Assembly: GCA_963790965.1 (NCBI GenBank) | Contig: CAWBQO010000003.1 | Span: 930,001 to 994,000, forward strand | Direction of reading: 5' to 3' | Length of the DNA stretch: 64,000 bases | From: CAWBQO01 sp963790965 | GTDB taxonomy: Bacteria > Bacteroidota > Rhodothermia > Rhodothermales > DASSAV01 | In this document: positions 27,878 to 36,180 of the stretch, piece after piece | How positions within the stretch are numbered: position 1 is the stretch's first letter | Layout of the letters: each line of letters starts with the position of its first letter | Notes under the pieces: generated by a model | The model's database searches: none | What the model saw: the letters and a program-made list of their open reading frames with translations, nothing else | Told to the model about the DNA's origin: nothing | Position numbers and translations under genes: made by a program

Positions 27878-28145
27878 CAAAGGAGGTGGCGCGAAGCGAC
27901 AGAGGGGTGTGGCTCAGTCCGGTGGAATGCTCAGGTTGCTGTTATGCTGAAAAAACCCCCTCCCCCCGGAGCCTGTCCCGCACGAGCGGGAGGGTACTCC
28001 CCCTGGAAGGGGGAGAGTTTATCAAGCGTTAACGTGCAGGAATGTCCCCGGCCTTTCAGCACAGGAAATTCCTCCCCTATCAGGGAGCCTGTCCTGAGCG
28101 AAGCCGAAGGAAGGTGGCGCGAAGCGACGGGTGTGGCTCAGCCAT
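27878..28145. repeat. Dispersed repeat, inverted relative to the copies near 40.2-40.7 kb
   Basis: This gap between flgG and flgA has no gene. It holds GGTGGCGCGAAGCGAC plus GGGTGTGGCTCAG twice (near 27886 and 28112), the phrase TACTCCCCCTGGAAGGGGGAGAGTTT, and a stretch resembling AACCTGAGC...AACAGC. These are reverse complements of elements around 40221-40755. Near 28085 AGCCTGTCCTGAGCGAAGCCGAAGG, a repeat type common in many genomes, is also inserted. The rest of the gap to 28259 shows nothing else. Confidence 0.7.
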
Positions 28146-28259
28146 GCCTGTGCGTTCCGCCCGGCACCCACGCCCCGCCGACCCTCCGCGTCTCTGCGTC
28201 GGCCCCGTTGCTTCTCCACTCGACACTCGACACCGCCACCTCTCACTCTGTGCTCCCCA

Positions 28260-28982
28260 ATGCCCCTCCCCTGCCGTCTCCTCCTCGCCGCCCTCCTGCT
28301 CCTAACGCCCACTCGCGCCTACGCGAGCGGACCGTCGGATGAGGCGCGGATACGAGAACAGGCGGAGCGGCAGCTATTCAGCACGTTCCCTTCCGGCAAA
28401 GCGCGCCTCCAAGTCCGCGTGCAACAGGTACATGTCGACTCCCTGCCCCAGGGCAGATTCGAGCTGACCTTTCCCTCCCCCGGCGAAATGCCCAGGGCGC
28501 ACACGCAGGTCGGCGTAATGGTTCAGCGCGAGGGCCGGTCAGAGAAAGCCGGCTGGGCGCTTCTCTACGTCGCCCACTACGACTCCGTCCTGGTCGCCGC
28601 TTCGTCCGTGGAAAGCGATGCAGAACTTGCCGCCCCGATGGTCAATGTTGCCCTTCTGGAGACTACCCGCTTCAACGGAAAACCCCTCTCAGCGGCCTTT
28701 TACCGCGACATGGCGGCTTCGGGACCGCTCTTTGCAACCCGCTCCCTCAGAACCGGACGGGTGCTCCGGCAGCGGGACGTACGCGGCGCGTACGCCGCCG
28801 ACGCCGGAGACCCGGTGCTGATGACTTATCGCCGGGGTCCGATCGTGCTGCGGCTCACCTGCACGGCCCGCGAACCCGGAGCGATGGGAAGCATCATCCG
28901 CCTTCACAACGCCAAAAACGACACGATGTACCGCGCGCGCCTCAACGGCAGCGGCACGGCAGACTGGATCGAAACGCTGTAA
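28260..28982 (+). CDS. flgA: Flagellar basal-body P-ring formation chaperone FlgA
   Basis: 240 residues from ATG 28260, where a signal peptide (MPLPCRLLLAALLLLTPTRAYA) starts; the longer frame would run through the repeat. The C-terminal half has the SAF-type fold of FlgA: ATRSLRTGRVLRQRDVRG, VLMTYRRGPIVLRLTCTARE and GSIIRLHNAKNDTMYRARL. It is a periplasmic chaperone needed to assemble FlgI into the P ring. It is followed directly by flgH and flgI. Confidence 0.88.
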   Translation: MPLPCRLLLAALLLLTPTRAYASGPSDEARIREQAERQLFSTFPSGKARLQVRVQQVHVDSLPQGRFELTFPSPGEMPRAHTQVGVMVQREGRSEKAGWALLYVAHYDSVLVAASSVESDAELAAPMVNVALLETTRFNGKPLSAAFYRDMAASGPLFATRSLRTGRVLRQRDVRGAYAADAGDPVLMTYRRGPIVLRLTCTAREPGAMGSIIRLHNAKNDTMYRARLNGSGTADWIETL

Positions 28983-28987
28983 CCCTC

Positions 28988-29602
28988 ATGCCGAAGCTCT
29001 TTTCACTTCTCCCCAAGTCTTTCGCGGCGCTCTTCGCGCTGATGGCCCTCTGCGCGCTGGCGCCGGTGGCACAGGCTCAGACGTCGCTTTTCGCGGACCC
29101 GAAGGCGCATGCTGAAGGCGACATCGTCACTATTGTTCTTGCTGAACGCACCGCTGCGAGCCGCGAGAGTGGCTGGAAGAACTCCTCTGATTCGAAGCTC
29201 GGCGCGTCGGCAGCCGTTGCCGGGGGCGAAATGGCCGGATCCTTCGGCGCAGACGCCCGGTTCGAGAATGACGCTGCCGCCCGCAACCAGTCGGTTCAAA
29301 GCGATCTCCTGCACGGCACCATCAGCGCGCAAGTCGTCTCGGTCGATGCGGCAGGCAACCTCGCCATCAAAGGCCAGCGGCGGCTAAATGTGAATGGCGA
29401 AACGCACCTGATGACCGTCACCGGCATTGTCCGCCCGTATGACATTCAGTACGACAACACCATCCTTTCGCACCAGATCGCGAGTGCCGACATCGTCTAC
29501 GAGCGGGAAAGTGGCGGCTTCCATCTCTCCAGACCGGGCACATTCGCCAAGATCGGTGCCGCCGCGGCCCTGCTCGCCGCGCTCGTCCTCGCCGGTATGT
29601 AA
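28988..29602 (+). CDS. flgH: Flagellar L-ring protein FlgH, apparently not a lipoprotein
   Basis: 204 residues. FlgH core motifs are EGDIVTIVLAERTAAS, LHGTISAQVVSVDAAGNLAIKGQRRLNVNGE and GIVRPYDIQYDNTILSHQIASADIVYE. FlgH forms the outer-membrane ring around the rod and is normally a lipoprotein. Here the signal peptide ends ...APVAQAQ with no Cys at a cleavage site; the only Cys (LCAL) is preceded by Leu, not G/A/S. A hydrophobic C-terminal stretch (IGAAAALLAALVLAGM) might replace the lipid anchor. The stop overlaps the flgI start by one base (TAATG). Confidence 0.92.
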   Translation: MPKLFSLLPKSFAALFALMALCALAPVAQAQTSLFADPKAHAEGDIVTIVLAERTAASRESGWKNSSDSKLGASAAVAGGEMAGSFGADARFENDAAARNQSVQSDLLHGTISAQVVSVDAAGNLAIKGQRRLNVNGETHLMTVTGIVRPYDIQYDNTILSHQIASADIVYERESGGFHLSRPGTFAKIGAAAALLAALVLAGM

Positions 29603-30735
29603 TGCAAATGATGATGCGATTTCGATTCCTTTCCCTCCTGATCCTCCTTTTGGCCTTCTCCTTTGGGGAGAGTAGCGCGCAGGTCGCAGCCACGGCGCGC
29701 CTGAAAGAACTCGTCGTGGTCGAGGGTGCCGCGCCCACGCAGCTCGTCGGGTACGGCCTCGTTGTCGGCCTCGACCGCACCGGCGACCGCGCGCGGGGCC
29801 AGCGAGGCTCTCCTTATACCGTGCAAAGCATCGCGAACATGCTGCGGCGCTTCGGCGTCACGGTCGATCCGGAAATGCTCGCCGCCCGGAACGCCGCCGC
29901 CGTCATGGTGACTGCCGTTCTCGACCCGTTCTCCGGCACCGGCAGCTTCGTCGACGTCACCGTCTCCGCCCTTGGCGATGCGCGTTCGCTCTCCGGCGGC
30001 ATCCTCCTCCAGACGCCGCTGCTGAACCCGCTGAGCAATTCCACCGCCGCTCTCGCGCAAGGCCCCGTATCCACCGGATCCGTGCTTGCGGCCAGCCACG
30101 GTTCGAGCGTGCAGGTCAACCATACGAACACCGGCCGCGTGCCGAATGGCGGCATCGTCACCGCCGCGCCGGCCGTCAACTTGACCGGCATCGAGAAGGT
30201 TGGCCTTGTGCTCAAACGCCCGGATTTCACGAACGCCGTGCGCATCGCCGACGCCATTAACGCGGCCTATCCCGGGAGCGCCGAGGTGGAGCACGCCGGA
30301 CTCGTCCGTGTCGGCGTACAGGGTTCCGGTGGCAGCGCCGCAGGATTTCTCGCCGCCCTCGAACCGCTCACCGTCTCCGTCGATATGCCCGCGCGCGTCG
30401 TTATCAACGAGCGCACCGGCACCATAGTGGCGGGCGGCAACGTCCGCATCAACGAGGTTATGGTGACCTACGGCAGCGTTGTCATCTCCACGCAGACGGA
30501 TCCGCTCGTGTCGCAGCCTGCGCCGTTTTCGCAGGGACAAACAACCACCGGGGCTGCGGGATCGGCGTCAATCGATGAAGAAGGCACCCGTTCGGTCGTG
30601 CTGCCGCCCAACACCGACGTGAACCAGCTCGCCGCCGCTTTGAACGATCTCGGCCTGACTTCCCGCGACGTGATCGCCATTTTCCAGGCCATAGACCGCG
30701 CCGCCGCGCTCCAGGGCGAGCTGGTCATTCTTTAA
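29602..30735 (+). CDS. flgI: Flagellar P-ring protein FlgI
   Basis: 377 residues with a signal peptide (ends ...SSAQ). Canonical FlgI sequence includes QLVGYGLVVGLDRTGD, TVQSIANMLRRFGV, LPVSV-like and the C-terminal VVLPPNTDVNQLAAALNDLGLTSRDVIAIFQAID. It forms the periplasmic ring in the peptidoglycan layer. Translation is probably coupled to flgH by the one-base overlap. Confidence 0.97.
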   Translation: MQMMMRFRFLSLLILLLAFSFGESSAQVAATARLKELVVVEGAAPTQLVGYGLVVGLDRTGDRARGQRGSPYTVQSIANMLRRFGVTVDPEMLAARNAAAVMVTAVLDPFSGTGSFVDVTVSALGDARSLSGGILLQTPLLNPLSNSTAALAQGPVSTGSVLAASHGSSVQVNHTNTGRVPNGGIVTAAPAVNLTGIEKVGLVLKRPDFTNAVRIADAINAAYPGSAEVEHAGLVRVGVQGSGGSAAGFLAALEPLTVSVDMPARVVINERTGTIVAGGNVRINEVMVTYGSVVISTQTDPLVSQPAPFSQGQTTTGAAGSASIDEEGTRSVVLPPNTDVNQLAAALNDLGLTSRDVIAIFQAIDRAAALQGELVIL

Positions 30736-30749
30736 GATCAACACCCGTA

Positions 30750-31115
30750 ATGTCGATCCCCATTAATAGTACCCCGGCCGCCGCCGTGCCGCCTTCCGCG
30801 GGCGGACCGCTCAAGCGCGCCCGCAACCCGGAGGAGGCCGCCGCGCAGTTTGAACAGGTCCTCGCCAAACAGTTCGTGCAGAGCATGACCAAAGACCTAT
30901 TCAAATCCGGTCTCGACGGCGAAGAAGGCTTCGGCTGGACCGACAGTTACGGGGATGCCCAGCGCGACGTGCTCACGGACGTTTTGACCAAGAACCTGCT
31001 GGATAAAGGAACCTTCCGCCTCTCCGAACTGCTGCTGCGCCAATGGGATCGCGCCGCGACGCCGGAGGAGGGTGTTCAACCTGCAAATGCCGCCGCAGCG
31101 GATCAGCAATCATGA
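30750..31115 (+). CDS. flgJ: Rod-binding protein FlgJ, N-terminal domain only
   Basis: 121 residues matching only the rod-binding half of E. coli FlgJ: AAAQFEQVLAKQFVQSMTKDLF and GEEGFGWTDSYGDAQRDVLTDVLTKNLLDKG. The muramidase half of the enterobacterial protein is absent, as in many phyla, so another enzyme must open the cell wall for the rod. The stop overlaps the flgN start by 4 bases (ATGA). Confidence 0.9.
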   Translation: MSIPINSTPAAAVPPSAGGPLKRARNPEEAAAQFEQVLAKQFVQSMTKDLFKSGLDGEEGFGWTDSYGDAQRDVLTDVLTKNLLDKGTFRLSELLLRQWDRAATPEEGVQPANAAAADQQS

Positions 31116-31669
31116 ATTTCGACCTCACTACCGCCGCGCCCGTAGATGTGCCCTCTCTCGTGACGGCGCTCACAGGAACGCTGCAAGAGGAGCTTTCCGC
31201 CCTAAAGGAGATGACGGCCATCCTCGACGAGCAGGCTGCCGCGCTGCAGGGCCGCCGGCCTGAGCACCTGGAGGAAGCCACCCTCGCGGCGACCGAGCAG
31301 ATGAGCCGGTTGGCGCGGCTGCAATCCCGCCGCGAGGAGCAGACCCGCTCTCTCGGAAGGCTCCTCGGACTCTCCGCGCCCCTGCCTGCCATCGCAGAGA
31401 TAGCAGCGGGACTCGAGAGCCGGTCCTTGTTGCAGTCAGCCGCTGATTCGCTGCGAGTCCTCCGCGAGCAGGTCCGCTCCACCGCCGGCGACGTGCATCG
31501 CAAGCTTTCCGTAATCGAGTTCGCCATTCAATATGCCATGCAGCTCGGCGCGCAGATGATTCAGGCCGTCCATGGGGCGGTCGACCCCTCATCCGGCTCC
31601 GTCTACACCCAACGCGGGCATATGGCGCAGTCCGCTGGGCTTCGTTCCTACGTCAACCGCGTCGGCTGA
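31112..31669 (+). CDS. flgN: FlgN-like export chaperone for hook-associated proteins
   Basis: 185 residues, almost wholly helical: LTGTLQEELSALKEMTAILDEQAAAL, EEATLAATEQMSRLARLQSRREEQTRSLGRLLG. This is the FlgN pattern of long antiparallel helices. Its place directly before flgK and flgL, its known clients, supports the call. It would hold FlgK and FlgL in the cytoplasm before export. The ATG at 31112 overlaps flgJ. Confidence 0.85.
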   Translation: MNFDLTTAAPVDVPSLVTALTGTLQEELSALKEMTAILDEQAAALQGRRPEHLEEATLAATEQMSRLARLQSRREEQTRSLGRLLGLSAPLPAIAEIAAGLESRSLLQSAADSLRVLREQVRSTAGDVHRKLSVIEFAIQYAMQLGAQMIQAVHGAVDPSSGSVYTQRGHMAQSAGLRSYVNRVG

Positions 31670-31699
31670 TCCCTTCCGGAAGGCAATCGCAGAGAAACG

Positions 31700-33130
31700 A
31701 TGAGCATCAACCAGCTTTACGAACTCAGCCGACGTTCATTTCTTGCCCTCAACGCCGGCATGAACGTAGCGGGGCAGAACGTCGCGAACGCAGAGACGGA
31801 AGGCTACACCCGCAAGCGCGTCTCCTTCGCCGCCGACTCGCCGGCCCTTGGCGGATTGCAGAACGGCAATATGCGGTTTGCGACTCCCGGCACGGGTGTC
31901 AGCGTGGCCACCTTCGAGCGCGTTCGCGACGGGATGCTTGGCGCAGCGGCGCTCGACGGCCGGAGTGCCCTCGGCCAGGCCGAAGAGGAACACCGCGTCC
32001 TCTCCGCCCTCGAAGGCATCTTCCCCGCCGACGGTGCCGGGTCGCTCGGCGACGTGCTCGACGGCTTCTGGAAAGCCTGGTCCGATCTGGCCGACCACCC
32101 CACCGATAGCGGCGTGCGCAACGCCGTTCGTGGCCAGGCGGAAACGCTTACCTCCAGCCTGAACAGCTTCTCCTCTCGGGTTGACGGTCTGCAGGCAGAG
32201 ACGTTTACCGCGCTCCGGCAGGGGGTCTCAGAAGCCAACGGGCTGCTAAAAGGCATTGCCGAGCTGAACGAGCGCATCTCGCGTCCCATGGCCGACGGCG
32301 CGAAAGACCTCGAGGCCGCCGACCAGCGGGACCGGCTCGTCAAGCAGCTTGCCTCATTCGCGCCGCTCAAGGTGCAGGAGGATGCCACCGGTGCCTACAA
32401 CATCTCGATCCAGGGCGTCACCGCCGTTCAGCGCGACCAAGCGTTCGGGATGAAGGCGACGCTTGGCACCGACGGGCAGGCAGGCGTCCAGTTCGTCGAC
32501 TCCGGCGCTGCGTTTCGCCCAAGTTCATCGAGCGGCGGGCGGATCGGCGCTTTCCTGCAAACGCACAACACCGACATCCCGGCCGCAAGGGCGGATCTCG
32601 ACCGCATTGCAGAAACGCTTGTCAATGAGATTAATGCCGCACACATTGCCCGGTACGATCCCGCGACCGACACCACCACGTCAGACGGTCCGCCGTTCTT
32701 CCAGTGGAACGCGCTCGACACCACCGACAAAGACGGACGCACCGCTGCCACCATCCGCCTGTCTGCAGATGTCTTAGCGGATGCGGGCAAAGTCGGCGCG
32801 CCCGGTAACCTTTCCGCCGACAAGACGGAGATCGCCGTTTCCATTGCCGCGCTGCGGGGCAAGAGCCATGCGGGAACGGGCGGAGACACCATCGAGAACT
32901 TTGCCGTTGCCGGGCAAAGTCGGCTCGGCGCGCGCGTCGCCGGTGCCGTCTCCCGCGCCGACGGCCATTCCGCAACCCTCGCCCACATTGAAGGGCTTGA
33001 ACAAGCCGTCTCCGGCGTCTCCGTTGAAGACGAGATGACGAGCCTGATCAAGTTTCAGCAGTCCTACGCCGCCACCGCCCGCGTGCTCAGGACCGCCGAA
33101 GAAATGATGTCCACGCTCCTCGCGATCTAA
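31700..33130 (+). CDS. flgK: Flagellar hook-associated protein 1, FlgK
   Basis: 476 residues. The N-terminus LYELSRRSFLALNAGMNVAGQNVANAETEGYTRKRVSF and C-terminus SGVSVEDEMTSLIKFQQSYAATARVLRTAEEMMSTLLAI are the paired D0 helices of FlgK. The AWSDLADHPTDSGVRNAVRGQAETL region is also characteristic. It forms the first junction ring between hook and filament. Confidence 0.96.
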   Translation: MSINQLYELSRRSFLALNAGMNVAGQNVANAETEGYTRKRVSFAADSPALGGLQNGNMRFATPGTGVSVATFERVRDGMLGAAALDGRSALGQAEEEHRVLSALEGIFPADGAGSLGDVLDGFWKAWSDLADHPTDSGVRNAVRGQAETLTSSLNSFSSRVDGLQAETFTALRQGVSEANGLLKGIAELNERISRPMADGAKDLEAADQRDRLVKQLASFAPLKVQEDATGAYNISIQGVTAVQRDQAFGMKATLGTDGQAGVQFVDSGAAFRPSSSSGGRIGAFLQTHNTDIPAARADLDRIAETLVNEINAAHIARYDPATDTTTSDGPPFFQWNALDTTDKDGRTAATIRLSADVLADAGKVGAPGNLSADKTEIAVSIAALRGKSHAGTGGDTIENFAVAGQSRLGARVAGAVSRADGHSATLAHIEGLEQAVSGVSVEDEMTSLIKFQQSYAATARVLRTAEEMMSTLLAI

Positions 33131-33153
33131 CGGCACCCTTTCGCACCAACGCC

Positions 33154-34065
33154 ATGACACCCGTCTACCTCTCGCGATCCCTCGGCATCCAGTCCTCCTC
33201 GAGCGAACGCGGCCTTGCCGTTCGTCGCGGCGAAATGTCGCGCCTGCAGGAGCAGATGAGCACGCAAAAGTCCGTCAACCGCGCTTCGGACGATCCCGGT
33301 GCTTTCTCGGTCGCCCGCCGCATGGAGTCGCTGACCAATCGGCTCACGCAGTACCAGCGCTCCATCCGCGCCGCCGGCACATGGGTCGACAGCACGCAAG
33401 ACGCCCTCAACGGCATCGTTGACCAATTTGCCGAAGCCCACGAACTCGGACTCCGCGCCGTCAGCGGCACCTTCAATGCGAGCGACCTCGAATCGCAGGC
33501 GCAGCGCATCGAGTCGATCATTGAAGAAACCGTGTCCTCGCTCAACGCGGAGTCGGACGGCGAGTACATTTTCGGCGGCTCCAAAACCGGCACGCCGCCC
33601 TTCGCCTACGACAAAGCCGCGGGCACCATCTCGTACGCCGGCGACGATCTCGCGCGCCAGCGCCAGATCGGCCAGCAAACCCGTATCGCCGTGAACGTTT
33701 CCGGTCAGCGAATCATGGACCAGGGCGAAGCCTATTCACCCGTCGAAAGCCTCCAGAGCCTCGTCGATGCCATGCGCAGCGGAGACAACGATGCCATGCG
33801 CACGGCCCTCGGCCAGGTCGAGACGTCGCAGAACCACTTCATCGATCTCGGCGCGCAAGCCGGCTCCGTCGCTGCCCGCCTCGAGTCGGCCGATCATTCG
33901 CTCGAAGGCACCATCCTCGAGGCCGAAAGCCGCCGCTCGGACGCCGAAGACCTCGACTTCGCGGACGCTTACATGGCTTTCCAAAAGGAACAGACGGCCC
34001 TTCAGGCGGCGCTCAGCGCTACCGCCGGCATCCTGCAAACTTCCATTGTGAACTACCTCAAGTAA
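33154..34065 (+). CDS. flgL: Flagellar hook-associated protein 3, FlgL
   Basis: 303 residues. It is flagellin-like at both ends: MSRLQEQMSTQKSVNRASDDPGAFSVARRMESLTNRLTQYQRSI, and a C-terminal EDLDFADAYMAFQKEQTALQAALSATAGILQTSIVNYL. NAESDGEYIFGGSKTGTPPF is typical of FlgL. It forms the second junction layer and follows flgK by 23 bases. Confidence 0.94.
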   Translation: MTPVYLSRSLGIQSSSSERGLAVRRGEMSRLQEQMSTQKSVNRASDDPGAFSVARRMESLTNRLTQYQRSIRAAGTWVDSTQDALNGIVDQFAEAHELGLRAVSGTFNASDLESQAQRIESIIEETVSSLNAESDGEYIFGGSKTGTPPFAYDKAAGTISYAGDDLARQRQIGQQTRIAVNVSGQRIMDQGEAYSPVESLQSLVDAMRSGDNDAMRTALGQVETSQNHFIDLGAQAGSVAARLESADHSLEGTILEAESRRSDAEDLDFADAYMAFQKEQTALQAALSATAGILQTSIVNYLK

Positions 34066-34114
34066 CGCAGAGCGGGACCCTGCCCTTCCCGCCGCGCGCC
34101 TGACCCACCACACC

Positions 34115-34999
34115 ATGCTCCAGTCTCACCTCCCCTTCCGCGCCTTCGCCGGCGACCCGGCCTCTGCCGCCTCGTTTCTCGCCAAAGAGGGAGTGACGCC
34201 GCTTCGCCTCCTGCGCTCCGGCCACGCTCCCGAAGGCCTCGCCGCCGTGTGGCTTGCACTCGCCGACCATGACTATGAAGGTGCCCGCGCCGTGCTTCGG
34301 CGCGCGCTCACCGGCACGGCCGCCGAAAACGTGGCCGCCGGCAAAGCGCCCCTCTACCTCGCGCAGGCGCTCGCCGATCTCTCGACCGGTCGCCTGCTCG
34401 CTGCCGAACATGCCGCCCGCCTTTCTCTTGACGCAGCGCCCGATCAATGGGCGGCGCTGCGCGTGCTCGTCGAGGCGCTTGCGGCCCGGCGGCAGTTCGC
34501 TACCGCCTACGATTTGCTCATGACGCACGCGCCGAAGCATCCGCTGCCGGCGTGGGACGAGCCTTTTCTCGCGCGCGAGTTCGACCTTGCCGCCGCCGCG
34601 CTCGCCTGGTCGCTCAAGCGCTGGGATGTCGTCGCGGCGCACCTGGACCTCGCCTTTCCCGAAGGCATTGCTTCCATGCCGTACGGGTTGAAAGAAGACG
34701 TTTTCCGCCTCTCCTTCTACCGCGAGCGTCCGGCCGATGCCGCTGCAGCCGCCGCCCTGCTCATCCAGAGTCGCAGCGAAGAATCCACGGACGCGCTCAT
34801 CCAGGCCATCGTGCAGCAGGGTTGGACGGCCCAGGCGCTCCCGCTCTACCGAAGCGCCTTTACCGAGGCGCCGCGCAGCCCACTGCTCCGGCGGCGGCTC
34901 GTCGCCCTTTGCCTGAAGGAAGGTGCCGTCGAAGAGGCGCGCGTCCTTACCCGGCAGTCCGCCCTCGAAATGCCTTCCAGCCGCACCCGCCGCGGGTAG
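34115..34999 (+). CDS. TPR-like helical-repeat protein in the flagellar cluster, unknown role
   Basis: 294 residues made of alpha-helical pairs with TPR-like spacing (GLAAVWLALADHDYEGARAVLRRAL, YLAQALADLSTGRLLAAEHAARLSLDAAP, QAIVQQGWTAQALPLYRSAF). No signal peptide, so probably cytoplasmic. I do not recognise a named family. Its position between flgL and the HDOD gene in a tight run suggests a flagellar job such as chaperone or assembly control; this is inferred from position only. Confidence 0.7.
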   Translation: MLQSHLPFRAFAGDPASAASFLAKEGVTPLRLLRSGHAPEGLAAVWLALADHDYEGARAVLRRALTGTAAENVAAGKAPLYLAQALADLSTGRLLAAEHAARLSLDAAPDQWAALRVLVEALAARRQFATAYDLLMTHAPKHPLPAWDEPFLAREFDLAAAALAWSLKRWDVVAAHLDLAFPEGIASMPYGLKEDVFRLSFYRERPADAAAAAALLIQSRSEESTDALIQAIVQQGWTAQALPLYRSAFTEAPRSPLLRRRLVALCLKEGAVEEARVLTRQSALEMPSSRTRRG

Positions 35000-35070
35000 T
35001 CGCGCTTCCGGGCGCACTTCGCCTGACTTGTCCTAAATACGGAGCCTCTGCTCCGCCTACCACCCGTACC

Positions 35071-36084
35071 ATGACGCTCGTCGACCTGAACAATTCCGGC
35101 ACGCCCCCGCGCGCCACGCTGGGGCGGCTCGAACTGCGCTATCCCCCGCTTCCGCAAACGCTCATGGAGGCCATGGACCTCATGGAGCACCCCGAGAAAC
35201 TCGAGGTCGGCCCCGTGACGGAGATGGTGCAGCGCGACCCTATCGTGATCGCGCGTCTCCTCCAGATCGTCAACTCCTCCTATTATGGCCTGCACCACTC
35301 GATCGGCAGCGCCGAGCGCGCGGTGATCATGCTCGGGCCGGTGGCCGTGACCGGCATCGTCGTTGGGATGAACATGCTGAAACTCAACGCCGCGCTCCAG
35401 GGCGATGCGTCAGACTGCTTCTTCAAGCTCATCCGCCATAGCGTCGCCACCGCGTTCCTGACGCGGCACCTCATCGAGGGGCCGCCCCGGGTGGACATGG
35501 GGGCCGCCCCGCGCGCCCACTCCCGCCTCGGCGTCAGCTTCACCGCGGGCATGTTGCACGACTTCGGCAAGATCATCCTCGTCTACAACCGTCCGGAGGA
35601 AGCCGTCGGCTTCTACGCCGAAGGCGCGCTGGAGAGGCAGATCGACCTCGGCGACGAGCGCGAGCTGGAGCAGCTCCTTTTCGGTTACGACCACACCGAG
35701 GCCGGCGAGTTCGTGGCGCGCAAACTCAACTTCCCCGATCTCCTCATCGACATCATCCGGCTGCACCACGATTCGGAGGCCTTGCAGGGCCGGCAGGACA
35801 CGCACCGGCTCCTTCGCGCCGTCACAGCGGCCAATCTTGCCGCAAAGGCAATGGGATACGCTTTTTCGACGGAAATGACGTGGGAAGAAATTGCCGAGAA
35901 CCCCGTCTGGTCGCTCATCCTCGAACGCGAACGCGGCCGTCGCGACGGCATAATCGGCATTATGAGCGAAATCTACGGCCTTCAGGAGCATCTCGACACC
36001 TACGTCAACAGCATGATTTCTGGCCCGGAATCTGCAACTCCTCCAAAACAAGATGCTTCCCCGCCCGCAGAGGCCGCGGGATGA
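35071..36084 (+). CDS. HDOD-domain protein in the flagellar cluster
   Basis: 337 residues from ATG 35071; a much longer frame runs back through the preceding gene but is a shadow. The HDOD core is seen in LPQTLMEAMDLMEHPEKLEVGPVTEMVQRDPIVIARLLQIVNSSYYG and the HD-like GVSFTAGMLHDFGKIIL. HDOD proteins are usually signalling outputs without proven catalysis, often near chemotaxis or c-di-GMP genes. Its last codons contain a good sigma-54 promoter sequence (36021-36036) that would serve flagellin 1. Confidence 0.88.
   Translation: MTLVDLNNSGTPPRATLGRLELRYPPLPQTLMEAMDLMEHPEKLEVGPVTEMVQRDPIVIARLLQIVNSSYYGLHHSIGSAERAVIMLGPVAVTGIVVGMNMLKLNAALQGDASDCFFKLIRHSVATAFLTRHLIEGPPRVDMGAAPRAHSRLGVSFTAGMLHDFGKIILVYNRPEEAVGFYAEGALERQIDLGDERELEQLLFGYDHTEAGEFVARKLNFPDLLIDIIRLHHDSEALQGRQDTHRLLRAVTAANLAAKAMGYAFSTEMTWEEIAENPVWSLILERERGRRDGIIGIMSEIYGLQEHLDTYVNSMISGPESATPPKQDASPPAEAAG
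36021..36036 (+). promoter_or_regulatory. Sigma-54 promoter for flagellin 1
   Basis: TGGCCCG-GAAT-CTGCA, with GG at 36022-36023 and GC at 36034-36035 exactly 10 bases apart. It lies inside the 3' end of the HDOD gene, giving a predicted leader of about 130 bases before the flagellin 1 ATG. No sigma-28 site was found in front of this flagellin. Confidence 0.6.
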
Positions 36085-36180
36085 TCGGACCGGCCGGCAC
36101 CTGCGGATGGGGATTGCAATCGACGCGCAGACCAGCCACACAGAAAGAACTCACCACCAACAAAGGACTCGGTAAACACC

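Noticed and set aside
28131..28259. Extension of flgA upstream to 28131
   Set aside because: It reads through a dispersed repeat, and the signal peptide begins only at 28260.
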